Positions 1 through 5,659 of a stretch of 12,082 nucleotides of DNA are shown in pieces. The notes under the pieces were generated by a model, which saw only the letters and a list, made by a program, of their open reading frames with translations, did not search any database and had not been told where the DNA came from. The first letter of the stretch is position 1, and each line of letters starts with the position of its first letter. The translations under genes and the position numbers were made by a program. Source of the stretch: Clostridiales bacterium (GTDB taxonomy: Bacteria > Bacillota > Clostridia > Oscillospirales > Acutalibacteraceae); contig JAAVHU010000007.1 of assembly GCA_014799585.1 (NCBI GenBank), positions 23,516 to 35,597 on the forward strand, given 5' to 3'.

Positions 1-221
1 TTAATAAGATTTGTGCCGTTCATAATTAAGATGGCATTTCTGTCATAATATTCATACGGCTCAACATTTACCTTACCATCCTTGATTTCAACATAGAATA
101 TTCCGCTTACTTTGCCCTCAACATTAAACTGATATGCAAGAGTTCCCGGAACAGAGCTTACATCTACATCCTTAAATCTGTTTCTAACGGTTTCAACGAT
201 TGATTCATAAGTCATTGCCAC
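1..221 (-). CDS. SCP2 sterol-binding-domain-like protein, N-terminal part (cut by window edge)
   Basis: Reading from the GTG at 221 or the ATG at 215 gives about 71-73 codons with no stop before the left edge, so the C-terminus is missing. The visible part begins MTYESIVETVRNRF, followed by alternating strand-like segments (LAYQFNVEG, GIFYVEIKDGKVNVEPYEY, then RNAILIMNG). This is the usual opening of small stand-alone SCP2-like proteins of Firmicutes, which have a hydrophobic lipid-binding pocket and mostly unknown ligands. The family is recognised from the GxFYVEIKDGKVxVEPYEYYD pattern; the cellular role is not known. A strong GGGAGG ribosome binding site at 231-236 is 9 nt from the GTG but 15 nt from the ATG, so I prefer GTG at 221 (protein starting MAM). 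The gene lies 95 nt downstream of spoVAC on the same strand, and a candidate promoter in the gap suggests it need not depend on spoVAC. Confidence 0.7.
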   Translation of the reverse strand, partial: MAMTYESIVETVRNRFKDVDVSSVPGTLAYQFNVEGKVSGIFYVEIKDGKVNVEPYEYYDRNAILIMNGTNLI

Positions 222-254
222 AACAAAAGACCTCCCAAATTTTATTATACATTT

Positions 255-283
255 ATATTAACATATAATAAAATCATATTCAA
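255..283 (-). promoter_or_regulatory. Candidate promoter for the SCP2-like gene
   Basis: On the minus strand TTGAAT (278-283) and TAATAT (255-260) are separated by 17 bp, upstream of the GGGAGG site at 231-236. A second TATAAT at 244-249 lacks a good -35. The small dyad CAACAAT-TT-ATTGTTG (281-296) overlaps the -35 hexamer. The region is very AT-rich, so chance matches are likely. Confidence 0.35.
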
Positions 284-316
284 CAATTTATTGTTGCGGC
301 TTTCAAAATTTTTTTA

Positions 317-760
317 TCAGTACAATTTAAAAATATAAATAATCAATCCGTATAAAACCGAGCTTCCAACACCATAAACAATTACAGGGCCCGCAATGGA
401 AAACATCTGAGCAGCTGTGCCAAGCACCATACCCTCGTGCTTAAATTCAAGAGCAGGAGAAACAACTGAATTTGCAAAGCCTGTTATAGGAACAACCGTG
501 CCTGCTCCTGCATGGCGGGCAATCTTATCAAAGATACCGATACCTGTTAAAATTGCGGTTATAATAATGATAATGCTTGGAGTTGCAATTTTAACTTCTT
601 TTTCGTTAAGCCCTGCATTTTGAAAAACCATATTTAAAAGCTGAGCAAATGTACATATAAGTCCGCCTATCAAAAATGCTTTAATACAATTTAAAATGAT
701 AGGAGAATTCGGGCTTGCTTTGTCTGCCATTTTGCTGTATTCGTCTTTACTGATACTCAT
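317..760 (-). CDS. spoVAC: Stage V sporulation protein AC (SpoVAC)
   Basis: This 147-residue hydrophobic protein belongs to the SpoVAC/SpoVAEB family. In Bacillus, SpoVA proteins sit in the inner spore membrane and move Ca-dipicolinic acid into the forespore and out at germination; SpoVAC has been described there as a channel-like component. The short charged N-terminus (residues 1-20) is followed by a hydrophobic segment containing AFLIGGLICTFAQ (28-40), a second at about 62-76, the family signature GAGTVVPITGFANS (85-98), and C-terminal hydrophobic stretches (about 110-145). The length matches the usual 150 or so residues. The GAGGTG site at 768-773 is 7 nt before the ATG. In most spore formers spoVAC is directly followed by spoVAD and spoVAEB. 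Here an SCP2-like gene follows it, and the other two genes are 1.1 and 4.9 kb away. No clear sigma-G promoter was found upstream by eye. Confidence 0.93.
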   Translation of the reverse strand: MSISKDEYSKMADKASPNSPIILNCIKAFLIGGLICTFAQLLNMVFQNAGLNEKEVKIATPSIIIIITAILTGIGIFDKIARHAGAGTVVPITGFANSVVSPALEFKHEGMVLGTAAQMFSIAGPVIVYGVGSSVLYGLIIYIFKLY

Positions 761-815
761 TTATTAACACCTCATTAAGTATTATTTAATATATGTTAAC
801 AAATATACAAATCTC

Positions 816-844
816 TTGACAATTTATATAATAATTTGTAATAT
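816..844 (+). promoter_or_regulatory. Strong sigma-A-type promoter for the ABC ATPase gene
   Basis: A perfect TTGACA (816-821) is followed after 17 bp by TAATAT (839-844). Transcription would begin near 851, giving a leader of about 25 nt that includes AAAGGA (862-867), 9 nt from the ATG. It is the best vegetative-type promoter in the window and is divergent from spoVAC. Confidence 0.8.
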
Positions 845-876
845 AGAGCTATACTTATAGTAAAGGAATTAAAATT

Positions 877-1623
877 ATGCACCTTATAGATGTAAGAGAT
901 GTTTATAAAATATACAATCCCGGTGAAAATCAGGTTAATGCACTTGACGGTGTTTCCATAACCATTGATGAGGGTGAATTTGTTGCTATCATCGGTCAAT
1001 CGGGTTCAGGTAAATCAACGCTTATGAATATGCTCGGCTTGCTTGATACGCCAACAAGCGGTGAGTATTATATTAACGGAACTCTGCTTGACGATTTAAC
1101 GGATGATCAAATGAGTGAAATCAGAAATAAGCAGATTGGCTTTATCTTTCAGGGCTTCAACCTTATTGCTTCATTGAATGCAATTGAAAATGTTGAGCTT
1201 CCGCTTGTTTACAGAGGAATTTCAAAAGCTGAAAGAAGAGAGATTTCAGAAGCGGCTTTGAAAAAGGTTGGTCTTGAAAAAAGAATGCACCATCTGCCCG
1301 CTGCTCTTTCGGGAGGTCAGCAGCAAAGAGTTGCCGTTGCAAGAGCAATTGCCGCAGCACCGCCTGTTATTCTTGCAGACGAGCCAACAGGTAATCTTGA
1401 CACACGCTCAACAAAAGATGTTATGCAGATTCTTCATAATCTTAAGGATGAGGGCAGAACGGTTATCGTTATCACCCACGATAATGAAATTGCTGAACAG
1501 GCAGAACGTGTTATTCGTATCCGTGATGGCAGAGTTGTTGAGGATTACATCAACCCTGGATATGAGGAAAAATACGGAAGAGAATCTAAAAAAGATAATA
1601 AAAACCCAATTGATGAAGGTTAA
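877..1623 (+). CDS. ABC transporter ATP-binding protein, MacB/LolD type
   Basis: This complete 248-residue nucleotide-binding subunit would hydrolyse ATP at the cytoplasmic membrane face to drive an FtsX/MacB-type permease. All motifs are intact: Walker [10 protein letters not shown] (about residues 39-47), Q-loop region [10 protein letters not shown] (about 88-97), signature [10 protein letters not shown] (about 143-152), Walker [13 protein letters not shown] (about 163-174) and H-loop VIVITHDNE (about 196-204). EPTGNLD and the short [11 protein letters not shown] segment are typical of the MacB/LolD/FtsE-like group that exports lipoproteins, peptides or antibiotics, or acts in cell-envelope signalling. 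The basic, charged tail after about residue 220 (ending [11 protein letters not shown]) is a modest extension. The gene has its own promoter and is followed 8 nt later by a strong terminator, so it is monocistronic. No permease gene lies in the window and its partner is unknown. Confidence 0.9.
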   Translation: MHLIDVRDVYKIYNPGENQVNALDGVSITIDEGEFVAIIGQSGSGKSTLMNMLGLLDTPTSGEYYINGTLLDDLTDDQMSEIRNKQIGFIFQGFNLIASLNAIENVELPLVYRGISKAERREISEAALKKVGLEKRMHHLPAALSGGQQQRVAVARAIAAAPPVILADEPTGNLDTRSTKDVMQILHNLKDEGRTVIVITHDNEIAEQAERVIRIRDGRVVEDYINPGYEEKYGRESKKDNKNPIDEG

Positions 1624-1630
1624 AAAGAAT

Positions 1631-1678
1631 AAATCACCTGCTTATTGTAAAAAATATAGCAGGTGATTTTTTGTTTTT
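1631..1678 (+). terminator. Rho-independent terminator of the ABC ATPase gene
   Basis: A perfect 12-bp stem (AAATCACCTGCT at 1631-1642 with AGCAGGTGATTT at 1658-1669) has a 15-nt loop and runs into TTTTTTGTTTTT. It lies 8 nt after the TAA and isolates the ABC gene from spoVAEB, which therefore needs its own promoter. Confidence 0.9.
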
Positions 1679-1696
1679 ACAAAAAATCAAATTGTA

Positions 1697-1731
1697 TTGA
1701 CCTCAAAATTTGCCTATGGCATAATTTTGAG
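1697..1731 (+). promoter_or_regulatory. Candidate spoVAEB promoter inside a 30-bp palindrome (possible operator)
   Basis: TTGACC (1697-1702) and CATAAT (1720-1725) have exactly 17 bp between them and would start RNA near 1732. A near-perfect dyad covers the spacer and the -10: CTCAAAATT (1702-1710) pairs with AATTTTGAG (723-731 past 1000, i.e. 1723-1731), and TGCC (1711-1714) pairs with GGCA (1718-1721), leaving loop TAT and one bulged T. Such placement is typical of a repressor operator. Because transcription would start just past the dyad, it is more likely to act as DNA than as RNA. The assignment rests on sequence pattern only. Confidence 0.5.
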
Positions 1732-1739
1732 ATGTCTAA

Positions 1740-1819
1740 ATTCACATCACGCCTTATCTGGCTACTGTAAGGAATTTGTGATTTTTGATTACTATTGTAG
1801 CCAGAAAGGCTATGTGAAT
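1740..1819 (+). repeat. Long imperfect inverted repeat in the spoVAEB 5' leader, burying the Shine-Dalgarno
   Basis: Three stacked helices total 22 base pairs: ATTCACAT (1740-1747) with ATGTGAAT (1812-1819); GCCTT plus T (1751-1755, 1757) with AAAGGC (1805-1810), with A1756 bulged; and CTGGCTAC (1758-1765) with GTAGCCAG (1797-1804). The apical loop is about 31 nt. The only ribosome binding site-like sequence before spoVAEB, AAAGG at 1805-1809, is entirely within the stem, and the structure ends 4 nt before the ATG. It could be a translation-control RNA element or a remnant of a small palindromic repeat. Confidence 0.6.
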
Positions 1820-1823
1820 AATT

Positions 1824-2180
1824 ATGATATTTTTAAAAGCATTTATTATAGGCGGATTAATCTGTGTAATCGGTCAGCTTCTGATTGATTTAACAAAGCT
1901 TACCCCTGCAAGAATACTTGTACTTTTCGTTTGTCTTGGTGTTCTCTTCGGCGCATTCGGATGGTATGATAAACTTGTTGACTTTGCAGGTGCAGGCGCA
2001 ACCATTCCATTAACGGGCTTTGGAAACGCACTTGCAAACGGCGTTAAGGAAGCCATACAAAAGGACGGATTTATCGGCATTATAACGGGTGGCTTTTCAG
2101 CCTGTGCAGGCGGCGTAACCGTTGCCGTTCTTTCAGGACTGATTGTTTCATTAATAGCAAAGCCAAAGGATAAAGGATAA
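1824..2180 (+). CDS. spoVAEB: Stage V sporulation protein AE (SpoVAEB)
   Basis: This 118-residue membrane protein is a paralogue of SpoVAC with the usual SpoVAEB length. It shares AFIIGGLICVIGQ (6-18) and GAGATIPLTGFGNA (56-69) with SpoVAC's AFLIGGLICTFAQ and GAGTVVPITGFANS. Further hydrophobic segments lie at about 30-47 and 85-110, and the tail is short and basic (KPKDKG). In Bacillus it is a SpoVA component needed for dipicolinic acid uptake into the spore. The ATG at 1824 is forced: the upstream in-frame ATG at 1812 is followed directly by TGA. The only Shine-Dalgarno-like sequence is AAAGG at 1805-1809, 14 nt away and paired in the upstream inverted repeat, so translation may be weak or regulated. 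The gene stands alone on the plus strand, away from spoVAC and spoVAD, and ends at a bidirectional terminator. Confidence 0.9.
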   Translation: MIFLKAFIIGGLICVIGQLLIDLTKLTPARILVLFVCLGVLFGAFGWYDKLVDFAGAGATIPLTGFGNALANGVKEAIQKDGFIGIITGGFSACAGGVTVAVLSGLIVSLIAKPKDKG

Positions 2181-2183
2181 ACA

Positions 2184-2214
2184 AAAAAGGAACAGTTTAA
2201 CACTGTTCCTTTTT
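2184..2214. terminator. Bidirectional terminator between spoVAEB and the DUF4275-like gene
   Basis: A perfect 13-bp stem (AAAAAGGAACAGT at 2184-2196, ACTGTTCCTTTTT at 2202-2214) has a 5-nt loop and A/T runs on both sides, so it can stop transcription from either direction. On the minus strand the right arm is the last codons of the DUF4275-like gene, and its TAA starts in the loop. Confidence 0.88.
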
Positions 2215-2727
2215 CTTTTTATAAAAATAAGGGCCACACCAACCATCTTCGTGTGTGCGTGAATATGCCCAAGAAAAATCTTCTGCCGTTATAACAAAAT
2301 CACACCAGCCAGCAACGTAATTACATAAATCAATGATATCCTGCTCATCTAAATCTTCTGCATTCTTTAGTTTTACTGCAAATCTTTTATTTGCCTCAAA
2401 AACAAGAGTGCAGTTCTCTTTTCTTAATTTATTAAATTCATCCGTTGGGTTTTCCATTGTTTCAACAAGTTCAAAACTGAAAAGATGCCAAAGATAATCA
2501 CCGCAATCAGTACAAACACTATAAGCCTTTTCTTTTATAGAAGCACTTACATTCTTAGGAAGAATATTATCTATCCACAACTTTTTATACTCTTTCGTTT
2601 CTTTGTCATTTAATATTTCATAGCTCAATCCTGTATTAAATTTTAAATATTCTAATTCTTTAATAAGCTCTTCTTTTTTTAGTTCATAGCCTTTTTTAAC
2701 TTCATCAACAAAATCTTCCCATTTCAT
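2197..2727 (-). CDS. DUF4275 family-like protein
   Basis: This 176-residue soluble protein resembles the DUF4275 family, whose function is unknown. The resemblance, recognised from memory, is in GDYLWHLFSFE (about residues 76-86), the stretch CTLVFEANKRFAVKLKNAEDL (quoted in part: LVFEANKRFAVKL, about 107-119) and the C-terminal motif ITAEDFSWAYSRTHED followed by GPYFY (about 146-169). The N-terminal 30 or so residues are charged and helical (KKGYELKKEELIKELEYL). The six cysteines, including CTDCG, do not form an obvious metal site. AAGGAA at 2738-2743 is 10 nt before the ATG. The final codons lie in the terminator stem shared with spoVAEB. The gene is divergent from the TetM-NYN fusion and has its own candidate promoter. 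There is no sign that it works with the spore genes. Confidence 0.62.
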   Translation of the reverse strand: MKWEDFVDEVKKGYELKKEELIKELEYLKFNTGLSYEILNDKETKEYKKLWIDNILPKNVSASIKEKAYSVCTDCGDYLWHLFSFELVETMENPTDEFNKLRKENCTLVFEANKRFAVKLKNAEDLDEQDIIDLCNYVAGWCDFVITAEDFSWAYSRTHEDGWCGPYFYKKKKEQC

Positions 2728-2762
2728 TTGCTATTTCTTCCTTTAGGAGTTTCTTTATAATT

Positions 2763-2791
2763 AATATAACATATAACACATTTTTGCACAA
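2763..2791 (-). promoter_or_regulatory. Candidate promoter for the DUF4275-like gene
   Basis: On the minus strand TTGTGC (2786-2791) and TATATT (2763-2768) are 17 bp apart, placing the start near 2756 and leaving AAGGAA (2738-2743) in a short leader. The surrounding DNA is AT-rich, which weakens the call. Confidence 0.45.
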
Positions 2792-2815
2792 CAAATATTG
2801 TATTGTTATAATTAA

Positions 2816-2844
2816 TTTACATTCAAAACACTTTATGATATGAT
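2816..2844 (+). promoter_or_regulatory. Promoter for the TetM-NYN fusion gene
   Basis: TTTACA (2816-2821) and TATGAT (2839-2844) are separated by 17 bp. RNA would start near 2851, leaving only about 23 nt of leader with GGGGTGAG just before the ATG at 2874. There is no room for the leader-peptide attenuator known from tet(M). Confidence 0.6.
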
Positions 2845-2873
2845 ATATAAAATTGTTTCAGCGGGGTGAGAAA

Positions 2874-5459
2874 ATGAAAAAGATTGTTGTTGGCGTATTA
2901 GCACATGTTGACTCTGGAAAAACTACGCTTTCCGAAGCATTATTATATCAATCAGGAAGCATAAATAAACTTGGACGAGTAGACCACAGGGATTCTTTTT
3001 TAGACACATTTTCTCTTGAACGTGACCGCGGAATAACGATTTTTTCAAAACAGGCTGTTTTGAAATACAAAGACACGGAATTCACCTTGCTTGACACACC
3101 GGGGCATGTTGATTTTTCTGCTGAAACCGAACGAACACTGCAAGTGCTTGATTACGCAATTTTAGTAATCAGCGGAACAGACGGTATTCAGAGCCATACA
3201 CAGACGCTTTGGAAATTATTATCCAAATACAATGTTCCCTGCTTTATTTTCATAAACAAAATGGACTTGGATGGTGCAGACCAAGACCGCATTTTAACTG
3301 AACTTAAAGCAAAATTCAATGACGGATGCGTTGATTTCGGTTGCAGTAATCAATCAGATTTATATGAAAACATTGCTGTATGCGATGAAAAACTTTTAAA
3401 TCAATATTATGAAAATGAAACCTTAAACAAAAACGATATTATAAATTGCATTAAAGAAAGAAAAATATTTCCCTGTCTTTTTGGTTCGGCATTAAAGCTG
3501 AACGGTGTTGAGGAATTTTTAGACTGCTTATATGATTACACAACAATGCCTAAATACACAAATGAGTTTGCAGGCAAGGTTTATAAAATCTCAGAAGATA
3601 AAGGACAGCGGTTAACTTTCTTAAAAGTTACAGGCGGAAGCCTTAAGGTTAAAGAAATTCTGAAATCAGACAAGAATAAAAATTCTGAAAAGGTAAATCA
3701 GATAAGAATTTATTCCGGAGAGCGGTTTTCAACGGTTGATGAAGCCGTTGCAGGTACGATTTGTGCTGTAATGGGAATTACCTTTACACAGTCGGGAGAC
3801 GGCTTAGGTACTGAAAAAAACAGCAGTTTACCTGTCTTAGAGCCTGTGCTTACATACAAATTGAATTTACCCGATACGGTTGATGCACATACAGCACTTG
3901 CCAAAATGAAAATACTTGAAAACGAAGATCCACAGTTAAAGGTTGTATGGAATGAACGGCTCAGCGAAATTCAAATTCAGCTTATGGGCGATATTCAGCT
4001 TGAGGTTCTTCAAACGATTATTCGTGAACGTTTTGGAATAGAAGCAACTTTCAGCAAAGGCAACATCATATATAAAGAAACCATATCCGACAAGATTGAG
4101 GGTATCGGTCATTTTGAGCCATTAAGACATTACGCCGAAGTTCATCTTTTGATGAAGCCTGCTAAAAGAGACAGCGGACTGATTTTTAAAGTTGACTGTA
4201 AAGAAGAAATACTTGACAAGAATTGGCAAAGGCTTATATTAACTCACCTTTATGAAAAAACACATATCGGTGTTTTAACAGGCTCGCCGATAACGGATAT
4301 GGAAATTACACTTGTTTCGGGCAGAGCTCATGCCAAGCATACCGAGGGTGGAGATTTCAGACAGGCTACCTACAGAGCTGTGCGGCAGGGACTTCGTTCT
4401 GCAAACAGCATTTTGCTTGAGCCGATTTATGAATTTGAATTGGAAGTTCCAACAGAAAATATAGGCAGAGCAATGACGGATATTCAGCGGATGTTCGGAA
4501 ACTTCAATCCGCCTGAAACAATCGGCGAATTTTCGGTTATCAGCGGTACGGCACCCGTTTCAACTATGTATGATTATTCAAGGGATGTTATGCAGTACAC
4601 CCACGGCAGAGGAAAGCTGATGTGCAGTTTAAAAGGCTACGAGCCTTGCCACAACACGGACGAGGTCATCCAAGAAATCGGATATGATTGTGATGGTGAT
4701 ACAGACAATCCTTGTGATTCCGTTTTCTGTTCGCACGGTGCAGGCTACAATGTGAAATGGAATGAAGTAAAAAGCCATATGCACCTGCCGAGTATATTAT
4801 CTGCACCAAAAAGTGAATATGTTAACACGGAAAGCAAAATAACATTTTCAAATTATAAAGACAAAAGTAATCTTTTTGCTCTTGATAAAGAGCTTATGCA
4901 GATTTTTGAGCAAACCTATGGTCCTGTTAAAAGCCGTTCTAACAATCCCGCTCAAAGTCATTTCACTTTTACCGAAAGCACGGAAAAGAAAAAATATAAA
5001 GGTAAGAAAACACCGAACTATGACGGCAAAGAGTATCTGCTTGTTGACGGCTACAATGTTATTTTTTCTTGGAACAATCTTAAGGATATAACAACAGAAG
5101 ATCTTGATGCAGCAAGAAATACGCTTATCAATATTCTTTGCAACTATCAGGGCTATAAAAGGTGTGAGGTCATTCTTGTTTTTGATGCGTACAAGGTTAA
5201 GGGCAATAACCGAGAGGTTGAAAAGGTAAACAATATAAATATTGTCTATACAAAGGAAGCTGAAACGGCGGATTTGTATATTGAAAAGGTATCACACGAG
5301 CTTGCAAAAAAGCATAGAGTCAGAGTTGTTACCTCTGATGCACTTGAACAGCTTATCATCCTCGGCAACGGTGCATTGCGTGTTTCTTCAAGAGAATTCC
5401 TTGCAGAAATTGAACAGGCAGAAGAAGATATACGTGAAATCATTTCTCAAAGGCATTAG
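2874..5459 (+). CDS. TetM-like ribosome-binding translational GTPase fused to a C-terminal YacP/Rae1-type NYN nuclease domain
   Basis: This 861-residue protein starts at the ATG at 2874, next to GGGGTGAG; an in-frame TTG at 2853 lacks a site. The N-terminal part is an EF-G/TetM-class GTPase with G1 AHVDSGKT (10-17), G2 RDRGITI (50-56), G3 DTPGH (74-78), G4 NKMD (128-131) and G5 GSA (204-206). EF-G-like domains II-V follow to about residue 590 (HGRGKLMCSLKGYE near domain V's end). Residues 590-720 form a Cys/His-containing segment (VFCSHGAGY) and a basic linker. Residues 720-861 match B. subtilis YacP/Rae1, an endonuclease that cuts mRNA in the ribosomal A site: LLVDGYN (722-728), VFDAYKVKG (D771), TKEAETAD (D800), VTSD (D822) and GNGALRVSSREF. 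TetM-family proteins enter the A site, so the two halves should reach the same place. Loop 484-495 (RAHAKHTEGGDF) lacks TetM's SPVSTP residues, so tetracycline protection is doubtful. The gene is monocistronic. Confidence 0.88.
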   Translation: MKKIVVGVLAHVDSGKTTLSEALLYQSGSINKLGRVDHRDSFLDTFSLERDRGITIFSKQAVLKYKDTEFTLLDTPGHVDFSAETERTLQVLDYAILVISGTDGIQSHTQTLWKLLSKYNVPCFIFINKMDLDGADQDRILTELKAKFNDGCVDFGCSNQSDLYENIAVCDEKLLNQYYENETLNKNDIINCIKERKIFPCLFGSALKLNGVEEFLDCLYDYTTMPKYTNEFAGKVYKISEDKGQRLTFLKVTGGSLKVKEILKSDKNKNSEKVNQIRIYSGERFSTVDEAVAGTICAVMGITFTQSGDGLGTEKNSSLPVLEPVLTYKLNLPDTVDAHTALAKMKILENEDPQLKVVWNERLSEIQIQLMGDIQLEVLQTIIRERFGIEATFSKGNIIYKETISDKIEGIGHFEPLRHYAEVHLLMKPAKRDSGLIFKVDCKEEILDKNWQRLILTHLYEKTHIGVLTGSPITDMEITLVSGRAHAKHTEGGDFRQATYRAVRQGLRSANSILLEPIYEFELEVPTENIGRAMTDIQRMFGNFNPPETIGEFSVISGTAPVSTMYDYSRDVMQYTHGRGKLMCSLKGYEPCHNTDEVIQEIGYDCDGDTDNPCDSVFCSHGAGYNVKWNEVKSHMHLPSILSAPKSEYVNTESKITFSNYKDKSNLFALDKELMQIFEQTYGPVKSRSNNPAQSHFTFTESTEKKKYKGKKTPNYDGKEYLLVDGYNVIFSWNNLKDITTEDLDAARNTLINILCNYQGYKRCEVILVFDAYKVKGNNREVEKVNNINIVYTKEAETADLYIEKVSHELAKKHRVRVVTSDALEQLIILGNGALRVSSREFLAEIEQAEEDIREIISQRH

Positions 5460-5460
5460 A

Positions 5461-5486
5461 AAAGGCACGGAATAATCCGTGCCTTT
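5461..5486. terminator. Bidirectional terminator between the TetM-NYN fusion and the spoVAD operon
   Basis: A perfect 10-bp stem AAAGGCACGG (5461-5470) / CCGTGCCTTT (5477-5486) has a 6-nt loop and lies between the two converging stop codons (5459 and 5488). The T run is short on either strand (TTTCTTATTT on plus, TTTTC on minus), so efficiency may be moderate. Confidence 0.8.
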
Positions 5487-5487
5487 C

Positions 5488-5658
5488 TTATTTCAATTTA
5501 AAATCTGTTATTGATTTTCCTGTGCCTGTTATCAGAAAAATGGCTTGGAGAACAAGGATGATTACAGCAACAACTCTGACAGCAGTAATGATGGCATACA
5601 AGCTATCCACAAACTTTTTGAATGCTCCGAAAACTTTTATATTATTCTTTAAATCCAT
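5488..5658 (-). CDS. Small single-pass membrane protein (56 aa) translationally coupled to spoVAD
   Basis: I do not recognise this protein. The ATG at 5658 lies one base after the spoVAD stop (TAG, 5660-5662), and its GGAGG (5665-5669, 6 nt spacing) is inside the last spoVAD codons, so translation is probably coupled. The 56 residues begin with a basic amphipathic stretch (MDLKNNIKVFGAFKKF), followed by one long hydrophobic segment at about 20-44 (YAIITAVRVVAVIILVLQAI in its core) with a lone Arg28, and a short polar tail (GKSITDFKLK). There is no signal-peptide cleavage site or lipobox, so it is probably an N-in membrane anchor. Because it sits where spoVAEB normally follows spoVAD, a role in the inner spore membrane is a reasonable inference, but nothing in the sequence proves it. 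The overlap with a perfect ribosome binding site argues against a chance ORF. Confidence 0.72.
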   Translation of the reverse strand: MDLKNNIKVFGAFKKFVDSLYAIITAVRVVAVIILVLQAIFLITGTGKSITDFKLK

Positions 5659-5659
5659 A

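Noticed and set aside
1697-1888. 63-codon open frame across the inverted repeats before spoVAEB
   Set aside because: It overlaps the promoter, both dyads and spoVAEB in another frame, and has no recognisable protein features.
2853-2873. Longer start (TTG at 2853) for the TetM-NYN protein
   Set aside because: The GGGGTGAG ribosome binding site lies between it and the ATG at 2874, and the family begins with MKKI-type residues at the ATG.
2874-5459. Tetracycline-resistance gene call (tet(M)/tet(W)-like) for the large GTPase
   Set aside because: The GTPase is related, but the drug-site loop differs, the C-terminus is an NYN domain and there is no leader attenuator or mobile element; a resistance role is not supported.
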